Shown: positions 39,570 to 50,530 of the stretch, in pieces
Numbering within the stretch: position 1 is the stretch's first letter
Layout: every line of letters begins with the position of its first letter
NCBI RefSeq assembly: GCF_003048255.1
Contig: NZ_CP028487.1
Span: forward strand, 1,550,001-1,614,000
Length of the DNA stretch: 64,000 nucleotides
Reading direction: 5' to 3'
From: Yersinia massiliensis
GTDB taxonomy: Bacteria; Pseudomonadota; Gammaproteobacteria; Enterobacterales; Enterobacteriaceae
The notes under the pieces: generated by a model
Seen by the model: only the letters and a program-made list of their open reading frames with translations
Told to the model about the DNA's origin: nothing
Database searches by the model: none
Translations under genes and position numbers: made by a program

Positions 39570-40604
39570 CTAAGGCTTTGCCTTAAACATGCCCTCAATT
39601 CGGGTGAGCAAATTACTCGCACTGTAATAATCCAACCGAAAGGTATCGTACCCTGCGGCATAAACTCGATTGTGTTCAATCGCCGGAATATGGGCTAAAA
39701 ATTGATTACTTTTCAATGCATCAATCGCCGGTTGGTCACCGGAAAAGAGCAAAATAGTCTCGCCATTCAAGCCTTCGGCTAACTTCTCCCCACCCAGTTG
39801 GATGATATCTTTACGATTCCCCATACTGGTGTTGCCCTTCACTGAATTCGGGATCTCTGCCAGCGTAAAGCCCAGCTCCTGCAATAATTTCCCCTGCGCT
39901 GAATTCTCTGTCCATAAGTTCGCGGTGCTACTGGCTGCCTGATAGACGAATGCCGAAATGGGTTGCGGCGGTAAAGTAATATTCTGTCTTACCTCATTGA
40001 GCCGATTGGAAAATTCATCAATCACCCGTTTAGCGTCGCTTTCGTGTCCTGTCGCTTGCCCTAATACAAGGGCTAATTCTTGCCAGCTCTTATCATCGTA
40101 ATTAATCACTAGCGTTGGGGCGATGGCTGACAATTGCTCATATAACTTCAGCGCTGAATCACCGCCCGTGGCAGCAATGATAATTAAATCTGGACTCATG
40201 CCCGCAACGGCTTCGGCGTTGGGCTCGGTCTGGTACATCGGCATTAATTTTCGCGATTGCGCAACATCTGACCATTGTGTAAAGAATCCTTGATGATCAG
40301 CCACTGTCGTATCGGGTACGGTCACGCCTGTGGCGATCACCGGTGCATTGATCGCCAGCAAGGTGCCGGTCATGGTGATACTGGTAGAGACAATCCGTGT
40401 TGGCTGTTGTGTCAGTGTGACTGAGCCTTTAGCGGTTTCTACTGTACGCGACCATGTAGTTGGGCTTTCACTGGCTGCTGGAGGGGTAGACTTACCTGTT
40501 GTTTCTTCGGCAGGTTTGCAGCCTGATAAGCACAAAACAAGGCCCAAAATACCCAAGCCAGTTAAGAGTGAACACCCTGTTTTATGCTGATGACCAAGGG
40601 ACAT
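39570..40604 (-). CDS. fepB: FepB-like siderophore-binding protein, predicted lipoprotein
   Basis: 344 residues of the class III periplasmic binding protein family (BtuF/FhuD/FepB fold): TRIVSTSITMTGTLLAI, SPDLIIIAATGGDSALKLYEQLSAIAPTLVINYD, QLGFTLAEIPNSV and the C-terminal YSASNLLTRIEGMF. The N-terminus ends in a lipobox (LCLSGC, Cys29), so it should be a lipid-anchored protein, unlike soluble FepB of E. coli. It is divergent from entC over a strong Fur box, as fepB is in E. coli. No matching permease or ATPase genes are in the window. Confidence 0.88.
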   Translation of the reverse strand: MSLGHQHKTGCSLLTGLGILGLVLCLSGCKPAEETTGKSTPPAASESPTTWSRTVETAKGSVTLTQQPTRIVSTSITMTGTLLAINAPVIATGVTVPDTTVADHQGFFTQWSDVAQSRKLMPMYQTEPNAEAVAGMSPDLIIIAATGGDSALKLYEQLSAIAPTLVINYDDKSWQELALVLGQATGHESDAKRVIDEFSNRLNEVRQNITLPPQPISAFVYQAASSTANLWTENSAQGKLLQELGFTLAEIPNSVKGNTSMGNRKDIIQLGGEKLAEGLNGETILLFSGDQPAIDALKSNQFLAHIPAIEHNRVYAAGYDTFRLDYYSASNLLTRIEGMFKAKP

Positions 40605-40687
40605 AACGACGTTTTCTCTTCTTGTGAGTAGGCGCTAAGTTAGCGGGTTTATATTAGCAATGGTTAATAATAATATTTTTACATTTA

Positions 40688-40716
40688 TTGACAATGCGAA
40701 TACTTAGTCGTAATTT
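40688..40716 (+). promoter_or_regulatory. Sigma-70 promoter candidate for entCEBA
   Basis: TTGACA at 40688-40693 and TAATTT at 40711-40716 with 17-base spacing, just upstream of the Fur boxes and about 70-100 bases before the entC start. Confidence 0.5.
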
Positions 40717-40729
40717 ACCATGCATTAAA

Positions 40730-40754
40730 GGAAATGATAGTCATTATTATTATC
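40730..40754. promoter_or_regulatory. Overlapping Fur boxes between fepB and entC
   Basis: GGAAATGATAGTCATTATT (40730-40748) and, shifted by six bases, GATAGTCATTATTATTATC (40736-40754) each match 15 of 19 positions of the Fur consensus. Overlapping 19-mers offset by six bases are typical of strong Fur operators. They lie in the divergent promoter region, so both fepB and entCEBA should be iron-repressed. Confidence 0.85.
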
Positions 40755-40784
40755 ATTAGTATTTACATCGCAATGGAGGTCTTT

Positions 40785-41999
40785 GTGCGATACAGCAACT
40801 CTGACGAACATGGTAGCTCTGAAGAAATGCCCGTTAATTCGCCGTTTTCAACCATACCCTCAACTTTCTTATTCACCTCAGGACACCAGAGTATTAAAAC
40901 TCGCGGTATCTTCGAGCGAATAAACCAAGCCGCGCAAAGTCGTATTGGAAGCAATGATTCACTGCAAAATGCGATAAAACGGGCTTTCCAACGTGCTCAT
41001 AAAGCGGGTAAACAGCAGCCTATCGTGGTTGGCGCAATTCCGTTTGATGCGAGTCAAGCATCCTGCTTATTTGTGCCGGAGCAATATCAGGTTTGTGACC
41101 GACAAACGTTGGTCAATGCAGCAAAAATAGCAAATCGTAGTCCGGTCAGCGCTGGGTGCGTGCGTAGTCTGCCAGATGAAAACCAATTCAAACAATGCGT
41201 GACTGAAGCCATTTCTGCCTGTCAACGCGGAACCATTCATAAAGTTGTTCTGTCCCGTATTTTAGAAATTGAAACTGATACCCCAGTTGATAGTGACCAA
41301 GTCATGAATCATTTGCTGGTCCAAAACAGTCATGCCCATCACTTTAGGGTGCCTTTGTCCGATGGGGGAGTCCTACTCGGTGCTAGCCCTGAATTATTGG
41401 TGCGTAAGCATTTATCTCAGGTTTATACCAACCCATTGGCAGGGTCGGCAAAACGGCAGACGAATCAGCAGGACGATCTGGACATCAGCCAAGCACTGCT
41501 GAATTCAGAAAAAGATCAATATGAGCACCGCTTGGTTATTGATGAAATTCGCCGTTTGCTGACACCCCATTGCCGCAGCCTGAATATCCCCTCCCAACCT
41601 TCGCTGATTAGCACGGCGGCTTTATGGCACTTATCTTCTGCCATCAGTGGTGAACTGGAAGACCCGGCGATGTCGGTGCTGGAACTGGCTAACTTATTGC
41701 ATCCGACACCGGCTTTGTGTGGCTTACCAACAGCAAAAGCTCGGCAATTGATTAACCACTTGGAGCCCTTTGATCGTGGCTTATTCAGTGGCATTGTCGG
41801 CTGGTGTGATGAGCAGGGTAATGGTGAATGGGCGGTCATTATCCGCTGCGCCACCTTGCATCCCACTCAAGTGCGATTATTTGCCGGTGCAGGCATTGTT
41901 GCCGCCTCACAACCAGCATTGGAATGGTTAGAAACCGAAGCCAAATTGGGCACCATGCTCAATGCGCTGGCAATTACCCCTTCAGGAGAGCAGCCATGA
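40785..41999 (+). CDS. entC: Isochorismate synthase EntC
   Basis: Converts chorismate to isochorismate for DHB synthesis. The GTG at 40785 has GGAGGT just upstream and gives 404 residues (E. coli 391); ATG 40773 overlaps that ribosome site, and the longer frame from 40734 starts inside the Fur box. Motifs [65 protein letters not shown] and [16 protein letters not shown] are those of the isochorismate synthase family. Its stop overlaps the entE start (ATGA). Confidence 0.95.
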   Translation: MRYSNSDEHGSSEEMPVNSPFSTIPSTFLFTSGHQSIKTRGIFERINQAAQSRIGSNDSLQNAIKRAFQRAHKAGKQQPIVVGAIPFDASQASCLFVPEQYQVCDRQTLVNAAKIANRSPVSAGCVRSLPDENQFKQCVTEAISACQRGTIHKVVLSRILEIETDTPVDSDQVMNHLLVQNSHAHHFRVPLSDGGVLLGASPELLVRKHLSQVYTNPLAGSAKRQTNQQDDLDISQALLNSEKDQYEHRLVIDEIRRLLTPHCRSLNIPSQPSLISTAALWHLSSAISGELEDPAMSVLELANLLHPTPALCGLPTAKARQLINHLEPFDRGLFSGIVGWCDEQGNGEWAVIIRCATLHPTQVRLFAGAGIVAASQPALEWLETEAKLGTMLNALAITPSGEQP

Positions 42000-43642
42000 G
42001 CATCGAGTTCACTCGCTGGCCAGAGGAATTTGCACGTCGCTACCGCGAAAAAGGCTATTGGACCGATCAGCCGATGACAGAGATGTTATCTCGTCAGTGC
42101 CAGATTCGGCCCGAAGCCACAGCCATCATTTGTGGTGAGCGTCATATTAGCTATCTTCAGTTTGAGCAGGCCGCGCAACGACTCGCCATTTACCTGACTC
42201 AGCAGGGCTTGGGTTGCGGTGATACGGCATTGGTCCAACTCCCTAATTGCGCCGAATTCTATCTCGTCTATTTCGCGCTATTAAAAATCGGCGTAGCACC
42301 CGTTAATGCATTATTCAGCCATAATCGGCTGGAATTAAATGCCTATATTGAACAGATTCAACCACGTTTACTGATCGCCCACGCCGATCACAACCTGTTT
42401 GCTGATGGCCATTATTGCGCCCAATTGCAGCAAAAAGCGCCAATGTTGGACGTGGTGCTGGTGGCGGGAGAGACAGATTATGCGCCATTGTTGGAAGCGG
42501 TGCTCTATGGGACAGAGTTGGCGGGTGAGCTAGGCAATCAAGCCGTAGAATTTCATCCCTCAGCCGCCGACGAAGTCGCCTTTTTCCAACTGTCAGGTGG
42601 CAGCACCGGTATGCCAAAACTGATCCCCCGTACCCACAATGACTATTACTACAGTGTGCGTGCCAGTGCGGAAATCTGTCAGCTTGATGAACACACTCGC
42701 TACTTATGCGCCTTACCCGCGGCTCATAATTACCCGCTAAGTTCACCGGGGGCATTAGGCGTCTTTTACGCTGGCGGCTGCGTCGTGCTCGCGCCCGATC
42801 CCAGTGCCATGAGCTGTTTCCCACTCATTAAGCGCCATCAGATCACATTGACTTCCTTAGTTCCTCCCGCCGTAGCCCTATGGTTACAAGCCGCGGAGCA
42901 TTTTGCTGATGACCTGACCAGTTTGCAGGTATTACAAGTCGGTGGCGCGAAACTCAGTGAATCTCTGGCGCGACGTATACCGCAGGTATTGGGCTGTCAA
43001 TTGCAGCAGGTATTGGGTATGGCGGAAGGACTGGTGAATTACACCCGCTTTGATGACAGTGACCACTTGGTGTTTACCACTCAAGGGCGACCCATCAGCG
43101 AAGACGATGAAATCAAGCTGGTTGATAGTGAAGGGGTTCCCGTCGCGCAGGGGGAAGTTGGTGCGTTGGTGACCCGTGGCCCTTATACCTTCCGCGGCTA
43201 TTACCGCAGCCCGACGCATAATGCCAATACCTTTGATCATGAAGGTTTTTACCATTCCGGTGATTTGGTCCAGATGACCGAAGAGGGTTATTTACGCGTC
43301 GTTGGGCGGGAAAAAGATCAGATTAATCGTGGCGGGGAAAAGATCGCCGCAGAAGAGATTGAAAACCTGCTGGTGGCTCATGACAACATTATTCATGCGG
43401 CGTTGGTTTCAATGCCCGACGAGATGATGGGGGAGAAAAGCTGCGCCTTTATTGTGAGCAATGACGCCAGTTTGCGGCCAGTCACTTTACGTAAATATCT
43501 GCGTGAGCAAGGGGTGGCTGACTTCAAATTACCCGATCGTTTTGAAATGGTGACCCATTTACCGGTTACGCCAGTCGGCAAAATAGATAAAAAGCGGTTA
43601 CGTCAGGATATACAAGACCGCCTCAGTACGCTTAGCAAATAA
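41996..43642 (+). CDS. entE: 2,3-dihydroxybenzoate-AMP ligase EntE
   Basis: Activates DHB with ATP and loads it on the EntB carrier domain. The ATG at 41996 gives 548 residues (E. coli 536) and overlaps the entC stop; a longer frame inside entC (from 41828) is not coding. [25 protein letters not shown] is the AMP-binding P-loop region, followed by [25 protein letters not shown] and the catalytic Lys region TPVGKIDKK. The Asn and Ser residues that recognise the DHB hydroxyls appear conserved by eye. Confidence 0.96.
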   Translation: MSIEFTRWPEEFARRYREKGYWTDQPMTEMLSRQCQIRPEATAIICGERHISYLQFEQAAQRLAIYLTQQGLGCGDTALVQLPNCAEFYLVYFALLKIGVAPVNALFSHNRLELNAYIEQIQPRLLIAHADHNLFADGHYCAQLQQKAPMLDVVLVAGETDYAPLLEAVLYGTELAGELGNQAVEFHPSAADEVAFFQLSGGSTGMPKLIPRTHNDYYYSVRASAEICQLDEHTRYLCALPAAHNYPLSSPGALGVFYAGGCVVLAPDPSAMSCFPLIKRHQITLTSLVPPAVALWLQAAEHFADDLTSLQVLQVGGAKLSESLARRIPQVLGCQLQQVLGMAEGLVNYTRFDDSDHLVFTTQGRPISEDDEIKLVDSEGVPVAQGEVGALVTRGPYTFRGYYRSPTHNANTFDHEGFYHSGDLVQMTEEGYLRVVGREKDQINRGGEKIAAEEIENLLVAHDNIIHAALVSMPDEMMGEKSCAFIVSNDASLRPVTLRKYLREQGVADFKLPDRFEMVTHLPVTPVGKIDKKRLRQDIQDRLSTLSK

Positions 43643-43652
43643 GGATTTTATC

Positions 43653-44555
43653 ATGGCTATCCCTGTTCTTTCTGCTTACGACCTGCCCAAACCTGGGCAA
43701 TTTCCAGCAAATAAAGTGAATTGGCAGTTTAACCCAGCGCGTGCGGTGTTGCTGATCCATGATATGCAGGATTATTTCGTCAGTTTTTATGGTGAAGATA
43801 ACCCCTTGATACAGCAGGTTATCGCCAATATCGCCGCCCTACGACATTACTGCAAACAGCAGGGCGTACCGGTTATCTACACCGCCCAACCTAATCATCA
43901 AAGTGCAGAAGATAGAGCACTGCTTAATGATATGTGGGGCGCAGGTTTAAATAATCATCCAGCCAAACAGCGGGTGGTATCAGAACTGACACCGGATGCG
44001 GAAGATGAAGTCTTGGTCAAATGGCGATACAGCGCATTTTACCGTTCGCCTTTACGCCAAATCATGACGGATAAGGGCCGCGATCAATTGGTTATCTGCG
44101 GTATTTATGGGCACATCGGGTGTTTGACCACCGCAACAGATGCTTTTATGCAAGACATTCAGCCATTTATGGTTGCTGATGCTATTGCCGATTTCTCGTT
44201 GGATGAGCATTTGATGGCACTTAAGTATGTGGCAACCCGAAGTGGACGCGTCATTTTTACCGAGGAAATGGTGGTGAACGGAAGTGCCGCAAATTTCAGC
44301 AAAGATGAGCTTAAACAGCAATTATTGACACTGGTTGATGAAAGTGCCGAAGATTTCGATGAGAACGAAAATCTGATCAATTATGGCCTGAGCTCGGTGC
44401 ATATCATGACACTGGCAACCCAGTGGCGTCAGCAAGGCATTGAGCTGAACTTTGTCGATTTAGCGAAGAATCCCAGCCTCAATAATTGGTGGAAGCTGTT
44501 GGAGCAACAGCTCGCCAATCAGACCGACAATTCGGCTTTGGCAGGAGCAGAATAA
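43653..44555 (+). CDS. entB: Isochorismatase / aryl carrier protein EntB
   Basis: Two functions in one chain of 300 residues (E. coli 285). The N-terminal isochorismatase has the catalytic Asp in LLIHDMQDYFVSFYG, Lys in VLVKWRYSAFYRS and IGCLTTATDAFM. The C-terminal aryl carrier domain has the phosphopantetheine Ser in INYGLSSVHIM. The residue before that Ser is Ser, where E. coli EntB has Asp (GLDS), an uncommon form of the carrier motif. It ends in NPSLNNWWKLL as in EntB. A stretch of about ten extra residues lies near the domain linker and C-terminus. Confidence 0.96.
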   Translation: MAIPVLSAYDLPKPGQFPANKVNWQFNPARAVLLIHDMQDYFVSFYGEDNPLIQQVIANIAALRHYCKQQGVPVIYTAQPNHQSAEDRALLNDMWGAGLNNHPAKQRVVSELTPDAEDEVLVKWRYSAFYRSPLRQIMTDKGRDQLVICGIYGHIGCLTTATDAFMQDIQPFMVADAIADFSLDEHLMALKYVATRSGRVIFTEEMVVNGSAANFSKDELKQQLLTLVDESAEDFDENENLINYGLSSVHIMTLATQWRQQGIELNFVDLAKNPSLNNWWKLLEQQLANQTDNSALAGAE

Positions 44556-45334
44556 TGGCAACTATGCAGATGGATTTTACCGGTAAACGAGTTTGGGTCA
44601 CCGGTGCTGGGCAGGGAATTGGCTATCAGGTTGCCTGTCAATTTGCCGCCATGGGGGCCGACGTCGTGGGTCTGGATAAGGCATTTTCAACTGATAATGC
44701 CTCGACTGCGCGAGACTATCCCTTCGCGACCGAATTACTCGATATTAGCCATCCACAGCAAGTGGAAGGGGTGTGTCAGCGCCTATTGTGCCAAGTTCCG
44801 CGTATTGATGTTTTGGTGAACGGTGCAGGCATTTTGCGCATGGCAGAGACGGAGTCACTCAGTCTGGAAGAATGGAAACAATGCTTTGATGTGAATGTTT
44901 CCGGCGCGTTTTACCTTTTGCGTCAATTGATCCCACAATTTAAACAGCAGCGTTTTGGTGCTGTGGTCACCATTAGCTCCAATGCGGCCCATGTGCCGCG
45001 GATGCAAATGTCGGCTTATTGTGCCTCTAAAGCCGCATTAACCAGCTTTAGTCATTGTGTTGGATTGGAGTTGGCGCCCTACGGCGTGCGCTGCAATCTG
45101 GTCTCACCGGGTTCTACTGATACCCCGATGCAACGCAGTATGTGGCACAGTGACGATGCGCAGCAGCAAACCATTGCCGGTTTTCCGCAACAATATAAGT
45201 TGGGAATTCCACTGGGGAAAATTGCGACGCCAACAGAAATAGCCAACACCGTGGCATTTCTGGCCTCCGATTTAGCCAGCCATATTACGCTGCAAGATAT
45301 TGTCGTGGATGGCGGGGCAACGCTGTCGGCTTGA
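44555..45334 (+). CDS. entA: 2,3-dihydro-2,3-dihydroxybenzoate dehydrogenase EntA
   Basis: Oxidises dihydro-DHB to DHB with NAD. The ATG at 44555 shares a base with the entB stop and gives 259 residues (E. coli 248); the frame from 44486 lies within entB. A short-chain dehydrogenase: NAD motif [16 protein letters not shown]-like VNGAGILRM, catalytic Ser in TISSNAA and YCASK. The Rossmann motif and C-terminal GGATL end are typical. Last gene of entCEBA; no entH-type thioesterase follows. Confidence 0.95.
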   Translation: MATMQMDFTGKRVWVTGAGQGIGYQVACQFAAMGADVVGLDKAFSTDNASTARDYPFATELLDISHPQQVEGVCQRLLCQVPRIDVLVNGAGILRMAETESLSLEEWKQCFDVNVSGAFYLLRQLIPQFKQQRFGAVVTISSNAAHVPRMQMSAYCASKAALTSFSHCVGLELAPYGVRCNLVSPGSTDTPMQRSMWHSDDAQQQTIAGFPQQYKLGIPLGKIATPTEIANTVAFLASDLASHITLQDIVVDGGATLSA

Positions 45335-45366
45335 TGCCGTATTGCCCGCCTGAATATGGTTTCCGC

Positions 45367-46473
45367 TTAAGCTATTTTCCGCCTAAACATCCCATACGCC
45401 ACACTTCCCGTTGTGGCGGTAATCACCAACAGCGGCCATAAACTGTGCCAAATAATATCGAAGCTCGCATCCTTGAGATAAATCTGTTTGGTGATATCCG
45501 TAAAGTGACGAATAGGGTTGATCCAAGTGATATTTTGCAACCAGACCGGCATGTTCTCGACCGGCGAAACATAACCGGATAGCAAAATCGCGGGCATCAT
45601 AAACACAAATACCCCGATAAACGCCTGTTGTTGCGTAGAGCATAATGACGAAATCAACAGCCCAAAACCCACTAGCGACAAACCATAGAGCAGCATGGTG
45701 AAGTAAAACAGGGCTAACGACCCAGCAAACGGAATCTGATAGAAAAAGATACCGATAAACAACACGATACTGGCTTGGAAGGTGGCTACAATCAACGCCG
45801 GAACCGCTTTGCCAATAAAAATCTGCCAAGTGGTCAGCGGGGAAACCAGCAGTTGCTCCAATGTGCCTTGCTCACGCTCCCGCGCCACGGAAAGTGAGGT
45901 CACAATCAATACACCAATGGTCGTAATCATCGCAATCAATGATGGCACCACAAACCATTTATAGTCCAAATTGGGGTTATACCAATTTCGAATGACTAAC
46001 TCGCTGTTATTGGGCTTAACTTGGCCTTGGGTTAGCTCTAATTGGTAATTTTGCACAATTTGCTGAATGTAGTTCGCAGCAATCTGGGCGCTGTTAGAGT
46101 TGCGCCCATCCAGCACTAACTGTAGCTGAGTAGTTTTACCGTTAGCCAAATCGGCACTGAATTGTTCTGGAAAACGGATCAGCAGCAGCGCTTTCTGGTT
46201 ATCAATCACCGGCTGGATCTCATGAGGACTATGCAGCAGTAGCACATGAGAAAACGCTTCTGCTTTCGCAAAACGCTGGGTGAGCTCAACAGAGGCTTTG
46301 CCGCTGTCTTCGCTGTATATGGCGATAGTGGCGTTCGTCACTTCTAAGGTCGCGGCAAAGGGGAATAAAATCACCTGCAAAATGACGGGCATGATTAATA
46401 TCGCACGGGTTTGCGGTTCGCGGAGTAGCGACTGCAACTCTTTAATAATCAATGTGTAGAGGCGATGAAACAT
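45367..46473 (-). CDS. ybhR: ABC exporter permease YbhR
   Basis: 368 residues, as E. coli YbhR. ABC-2 type permease: one N-terminal membrane helix, a large periplasmic loop and five C-terminal helices, with the [16 protein letters not shown] motif facing the ATPase. With YbhS, YbhF and YbhG it forms a tripartite-like exporter linked in E. coli to drug sensitivity and cation/H+ exchange. It follows ybhS by 31 bases with AAGGAAG upstream. Confidence 0.95.
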   Translation of the reverse strand: MFHRLYTLIIKELQSLLREPQTRAILIMPVILQVILFPFAATLEVTNATIAIYSEDSGKASVELTQRFAKAEAFSHVLLLHSPHEIQPVIDNQKALLLIRFPEQFSADLANGKTTQLQLVLDGRNSNSAQIAANYIQQIVQNYQLELTQGQVKPNNSELVIRNWYNPNLDYKWFVVPSLIAMITTIGVLIVTSLSVAREREQGTLEQLLVSPLTTWQIFIGKAVPALIVATFQASIVLFIGIFFYQIPFAGSLALFYFTMLLYGLSLVGFGLLISSLCSTQQQAFIGVFVFMMPAILLSGYVSPVENMPVWLQNITWINPIRHFTDITKQIYLKDASFDIIWHSLWPLLVITATTGSVAYGMFRRKIA

Positions 46474-46504
46474 AGTTTACTTCCTTGGGTTAATCTCATC
46501 GGAG

Positions 46505-47695
46505 TCAATCTAATCTGCGCTGTGTTTTCCATGCCGTGAGGCCGATAAATACCGCGGCGGAAGCCACCAGGAACAACAGATTAACCACTAATACGGTGCC
46601 AATATTCCCTGCGAGGAACAGCGTTTGTAAGCTGCTGACAAAGTAGCGGGCAGGAATGATATAGGTCACGGCACGGACAACGGCGGGCATGCTGTCAATT
46701 TGGAATATGAAGCCCGAGAGCATTACCGCAGGTAAAAATGCAGCGTTTAGTGCCACCATGGCGGCATTGAATTGATTTCGCGTGATGGTCGAAATTAATA
46801 GCCCCATCCCCAGCGTGCTGGCTAAGAAGAGGCTGGTCATGATGAACAGTATCCACAGCGATCCGCGATAGGGTACGCCCAGAACAAACACCGCCACCAC
46901 CATACAGAGTGTCATGGCCACCATGCCGAGGACGTAATAAGGAATCAGCTTCGAGAGCAACAACTCACTGCGTGTCACCTGCGTCGACAGCAAGGCCTCC
47001 ATGGTGCCGCGCTCCCATTCACGGGCGATGACCAGCGACGTTAGAATGGCACCAATCACCGTCATAATAATGGTTATCGCGCCGGGAATAATAAAGTGCC
47101 GGCTGATGGCGGCGGGGTTAAACCAATAGCGCACCTGCACTTCAATCAGCGGGTCATTTTTTTGCCCCAGATTTTGTGCCTGTTGCTGTTGCCAGATTTG
47201 CCAGACGCCTTGTGCGTAACCTTGCACAAAGTTGGCGGTATTCGGCTCACTGCCATCCGTAATCACCTGAATGGGCGCTTTGCTTTCTGGTCGAGCAAGT
47301 TGTTCGGCGAAATCATTCGGAATAACGATTAAGCCACGAATTTTACCCGCTTGCATGGCTTGAATTAGCGCCTGACGATCATCACTGATTTGCGGCATGA
47401 TATAGGGCGAACTGGCAAACGCGTTCGCCAAATCTTGCGCCGGTTTACTCTGTTGCTCCATCAGAATACCAACATGTAGCTTGCTGGAGTCCAGATTGAT
47501 GCCGTAGCCAAAAATAAACAGCAACAACAAGGGGATGACGAAGGCTATCAAGCCGCTACTGGGGTCACGCAGAATCTGCCGCGTCTCTTTACGGCACAAA
47601 GCCCGTAGGCGACGCCAAGAAAAACCGGTGTCCTGATAAGTTTCTTCCTCATTTACTGGCGTAGGATGTGCTGGCATAGCATGTGGCTCGGTCAT
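46505..47695 (-). CDS. ybhS: ABC exporter permease YbhS
   Basis: 396 residues (E. coli 377), the partner of YbhR. It has the ABC-2 permease layout with [56 protein letters not shown] and [21 protein letters not shown]. The N-terminus has about 20 extra residues (His/Pro/Glu-rich) before the conserved [12 protein letters not shown]; the start codon overlaps the ybhF stop by four bases, which supports this longer start. Confidence 0.95.
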   Translation of the reverse strand: MTEPHAMPAHPTPVNEEETYQDTGFSWRRLRALCRKETRQILRDPSSGLIAFVIPLLLLFIFGYGINLDSSKLHVGILMEQQSKPAQDLANAFASSPYIMPQISDDRQALIQAMQAGKIRGLIVIPNDFAEQLARPESKAPIQVITDGSEPNTANFVQGYAQGVWQIWQQQQAQNLGQKNDPLIEVQVRYWFNPAAISRHFIIPGAITIIMTVIGAILTSLVIAREWERGTMEALLSTQVTRSELLLSKLIPYYVLGMVAMTLCMVVAVFVLGVPYRGSLWILFIMTSLFLASTLGMGLLISTITRNQFNAAMVALNAAFLPAVMLSGFIFQIDSMPAVVRAVTYIIPARYFVSSLQTLFLAGNIGTVLVVNLLFLVASAAVFIGLTAWKTQRRLD

Positions 47696-49443
47696 GACTG
47701 TTGCCCCTTATCATGTTGCTGATCATAGCGCTGAACTAACCCGATAAAGGCTTCTTCCATGGAGGGGTTGAGCATTTCATCGGTGGCGACTTGCTGTTTG
47801 AGTTCATCCGGTGTGCCAGCAGCAATAATCTTGCCACGATAAACCAAGCCGATACGGTCGCAGTATTCGGCTTCATCCATAAAGTGTGTGGTCACCATTA
47901 CTGTGACGCCTTTATCGACCATGCCATTGATATGTAGCCAGAATTCACGGCGGGTTAGCGGGTCAACGCCAGAGGTTGGCTCATCAAGAAATAAAATATC
48001 GGGTTCATGCATCAAAGCACAGGCCAGTGCTAGCCGCTGTTTAAAACCGAGTGGCAATGCGTCTGGTGTCTGCTTGAGGATCGGCGTGAAATTAAATGCT
48101 GAGGTCATATCGGCGATTTTGTCACGCTGCGTTTTACCCCGCAGGCCATAAACACCCGAGAAAAACTTCAGGTTTTGTTCAACGGTCAAATTGCCATACA
48201 GCGAGAATTTCTGCGCCATATAGCCTAAATGCTGCCTCGCTTTGCCGGAGCTGGTTTTCAGATCCATCCCCAATACCAATGCATTACCGGAGCTGGGGAC
48301 TAACAAGCCGCACATCATTTTAAAGGTGGTGGATTTACCGGCCCCATTTGGCCCCAGTAGGCCAAATATCTCGCCGCGTTTTACTTGGAAATTGACGTGG
48401 TCGGTGGCGGCAAAATCACCAAATTTTTTCGTTAACTCTTGCGCCTCAATCACCGTATCTTCATGGCTACCGGCAACTTTAGGCATGATTTTCGCCAATG
48501 CGGATTCACTGGCAGGGCCGCCACCCAACAAATCAATAAACGCATCTTCAAAGCGTGGTTCCGCTTCGATGATTTCTGCATTGGGTTGATTGAGCAGGGG
48601 TAATATTTGGCTGTGGTCGACATCCTGTTTCAGGATGAGACGCACATATTTGCCCTGAATAACCCCGTCACTGACCTGCGGCAATGTTAGAGCATGCTGT
48701 AACAGCTTGCGGTGAGCGCCACTTTGGGCGGCAACCAAAATCGTGCGTCCACTCATGCGCTGGGTGAGGTCTTGCGGTGCGCCGCTGTACAGCAACTTGC
48801 CTTCATTCAGTAGCAACACTTCACGGCATTGCTCGGCTTCATCAAGATAGGATGTGCTCCACAAAATGAGCATGCCATCGTTCGCCAACTCATGCACCAT
48901 GCGCCATAACTCGCGGCGTGAGATAGGGTCAACCCCGACTCCGGGCTCATCAAGTAATAACACTTTGGGTTGGCCGACCAAGGTACAAGCCAAGCCCAGT
49001 TTTTGTTTCATCCCGCCAGACAGTTTTCCTGCTAAGCGTTCGGTAAAGCGGGTCAAATCGGTAAACGTCAGCAGGCGCTCAAAGGTCTGGCGGCGCTCTT
49101 CACCGATGACGCCACGCAGATCGGCATACAGCGTCAGATTCTCCATCACCGTCAGATCTTCATATAAACCAAACTTTTGTGGCATGTATCCGAGGATGGA
49201 ATGAAGCTGGCGATCGTTTTCCAGCGGATCAAGACCGACGACCTCCATTTTGCCTTGGCTAGGTTTGAGTAACCCAGCTAACATCCGTAGCAACGTGGTT
49301 TTACCAGCGCCATCCGGCCCCACTAAGCCGGTCACGGCACCACTGCGGATCTCGGTCGTCAGGCTGGCGACAGCAGGGTGATCCAGTTCAGGGAAGCGTT
49401 TCTCAACGCCATCCAGAGTAATGAGATGCTGGATTCCATTCAT
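47692..49443 (-). CDS. ybhF: Dual ABC ATPase YbhF
   Basis: 583 residues (E. coli 578) with two ATPase domains: first Walker [10 protein letters not shown] with LSGGMKQK and [12 protein letters not shown]; second GPNGAGKST with the signature region [12 protein letters not shown] (LSGGQ replaced, as in E. coli) and [12 protein letters not shown]. The start at 49443 ([17 protein letters not shown]) matches E. coli; the frame to 49515 runs into ybhG and is rejected. It overlaps ybhS by four bases. Confidence 0.96.
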   Translation of the reverse strand: MNGIQHLITLDGVEKRFPELDHPAVASLTTEIRSGAVTGLVGPDGAGKTTLLRMLAGLLKPSQGKMEVVGLDPLENDRQLHSILGYMPQKFGLYEDLTVMENLTLYADLRGVIGEERRQTFERLLTFTDLTRFTERLAGKLSGGMKQKLGLACTLVGQPKVLLLDEPGVGVDPISRRELWRMVHELANDGMLILWSTSYLDEAEQCREVLLLNEGKLLYSGAPQDLTQRMSGRTILVAAQSGAHRKLLQHALTLPQVSDGVIQGKYVRLILKQDVDHSQILPLLNQPNAEIIEAEPRFEDAFIDLLGGGPASESALAKIMPKVAGSHEDTVIEAQELTKKFGDFAATDHVNFQVKRGEIFGLLGPNGAGKSTTFKMMCGLLVPSSGNALVLGMDLKTSSGKARQHLGYMAQKFSLYGNLTVEQNLKFFSGVYGLRGKTQRDKIADMTSAFNFTPILKQTPDALPLGFKQRLALACALMHEPDILFLDEPTSGVDPLTRREFWLHINGMVDKGVTVMVTTHFMDEAEYCDRIGLVYRGKIIAAGTPDELKQQVATDEMLNPSMEEAFIGLVQRYDQQHDKGQQS

Positions 49444-49456
49444 AACGTTGGCCGCC

Positions 49457-50443
49457 TTAAGGTTGGGCAAAACGAACGGTAACCGGCATACCTTGTCGCA
49501 GTGATTCATCAGCATCTGTGATGATGATTCTCAAGCGATAAACTAAATCGGTCCGCAAGTCCGGCGTCTCAACACTCTTAGGCGTAAATTCGGCGGTCGG
49601 TGACACAAAACCAATTTTGCCGTGATAAGGCTTGTTGGGCCGGCCATCGGTGAAAACTTCAACTTGTGTACCCGGGATGGCTTTATCTAAATTGCGCTCA
49701 CTGACATAAGCCCGTACCCAAACCGGATCAGTCAATGAAAGGGTAAAGACGGTATTGCTGGCGGATAAGATGGTGCCCGGTTCCACGGCGCGAGTGAGCA
49801 CCGTTCCACTTGAGGGCGAAAGGAGCGTCGCGTCTTGCAGATTAAGCTGGGCTTGGGCGAGTTCTGCTTCCGCTTGGGCCAAATTTGCCTCCGCCTGTGC
49901 GATTTCTTGCGGACGGTTACCACTTAAATATTGCGCGAGCTTATCTTTGGATGCTTGCAGATTGGCCTGTGCTTGATTACGCGCTGTGCGAGCATTTTCC
50001 AGTTCGTTAGCCGAGGTGGCCTTGCTGGCCCATAATCCTTGCTGCCGTTTGAGGAAGCTATCGGCATAACTAAATGCGGCTTCACGTTGGGAAACTTCTG
50101 ATTTGACCTGTGCTATCTCTTCATCGCGGTATCCCGCTTTCAGTAGTGCGAGCTGTGCTTGCGCGCTTTGCACATTGGCCTGCGCCTGCTTGAGGGCATT
50201 GATATAAGGGCCATCATCCAGTTTACCGAGCAGTTGCCCCGGCTTGATATCATCCCCTTCATCGACCGCTAATGATGCCAAGCGTCCACCGACTCGGAAG
50301 CCTAGATTGACCGTGCGGATATCCACATTACCGTATAGCGTCAATGTCGAGTCGTGCTGCTGCCGGTAATAACTCCATCCATAACCTATCGCCGCCAACA
50401 GCGCGACAATAACGACGGCCACTACAATCTTTTTGCGATTCAT
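49457..50443 (-). CDS. ybhG: HlyD-family periplasmic adaptor YbhG
   Basis: 328 residues (E. coli about 332). An N-terminal membrane anchor ([18 protein letters not shown]) is followed by a lipoyl-like half ([18 protein letters not shown]), a long coiled-coil hairpin rich in Ala/Gln/Glu (about residues 80-200) and a beta-barrel domain. It would connect the YbhFSR pump to an outer-membrane channel. GGGAG precedes the start. Confidence 0.95.
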   Translation of the reverse strand: MNRKKIVVAVVIVALLAAIGYGWSYYRQQHDSTLTLYGNVDIRTVNLGFRVGGRLASLAVDEGDDIKPGQLLGKLDDGPYINALKQAQANVQSAQAQLALLKAGYRDEEIAQVKSEVSQREAAFSYADSFLKRQQGLWASKATSANELENARTARNQAQANLQASKDKLAQYLSGNRPQEIAQAEANLAQAEAELAQAQLNLQDATLLSPSSGTVLTRAVEPGTILSASNTVFTLSLTDPVWVRAYVSERNLDKAIPGTQVEVFTDGRPNKPYHGKIGFVSPTAEFTPKSVETPDLRTDLVYRLRIIITDADESLRQGMPVTVRFAQP

Positions 50444-50530
50444 AATGCTCCCTATCTGTTACTGGTATGTATCACCACAGTCATGATCTTTATGGAGATG
50501 GCTCGTATTTCGTCTTTCTAATTTCTTATT

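Noticed and set aside
41828..41995. N-terminal extension of entE inside entC
   Set aside because: The overlap with conserved EntC codons and the ATGA coupling at 41996 place the start later.
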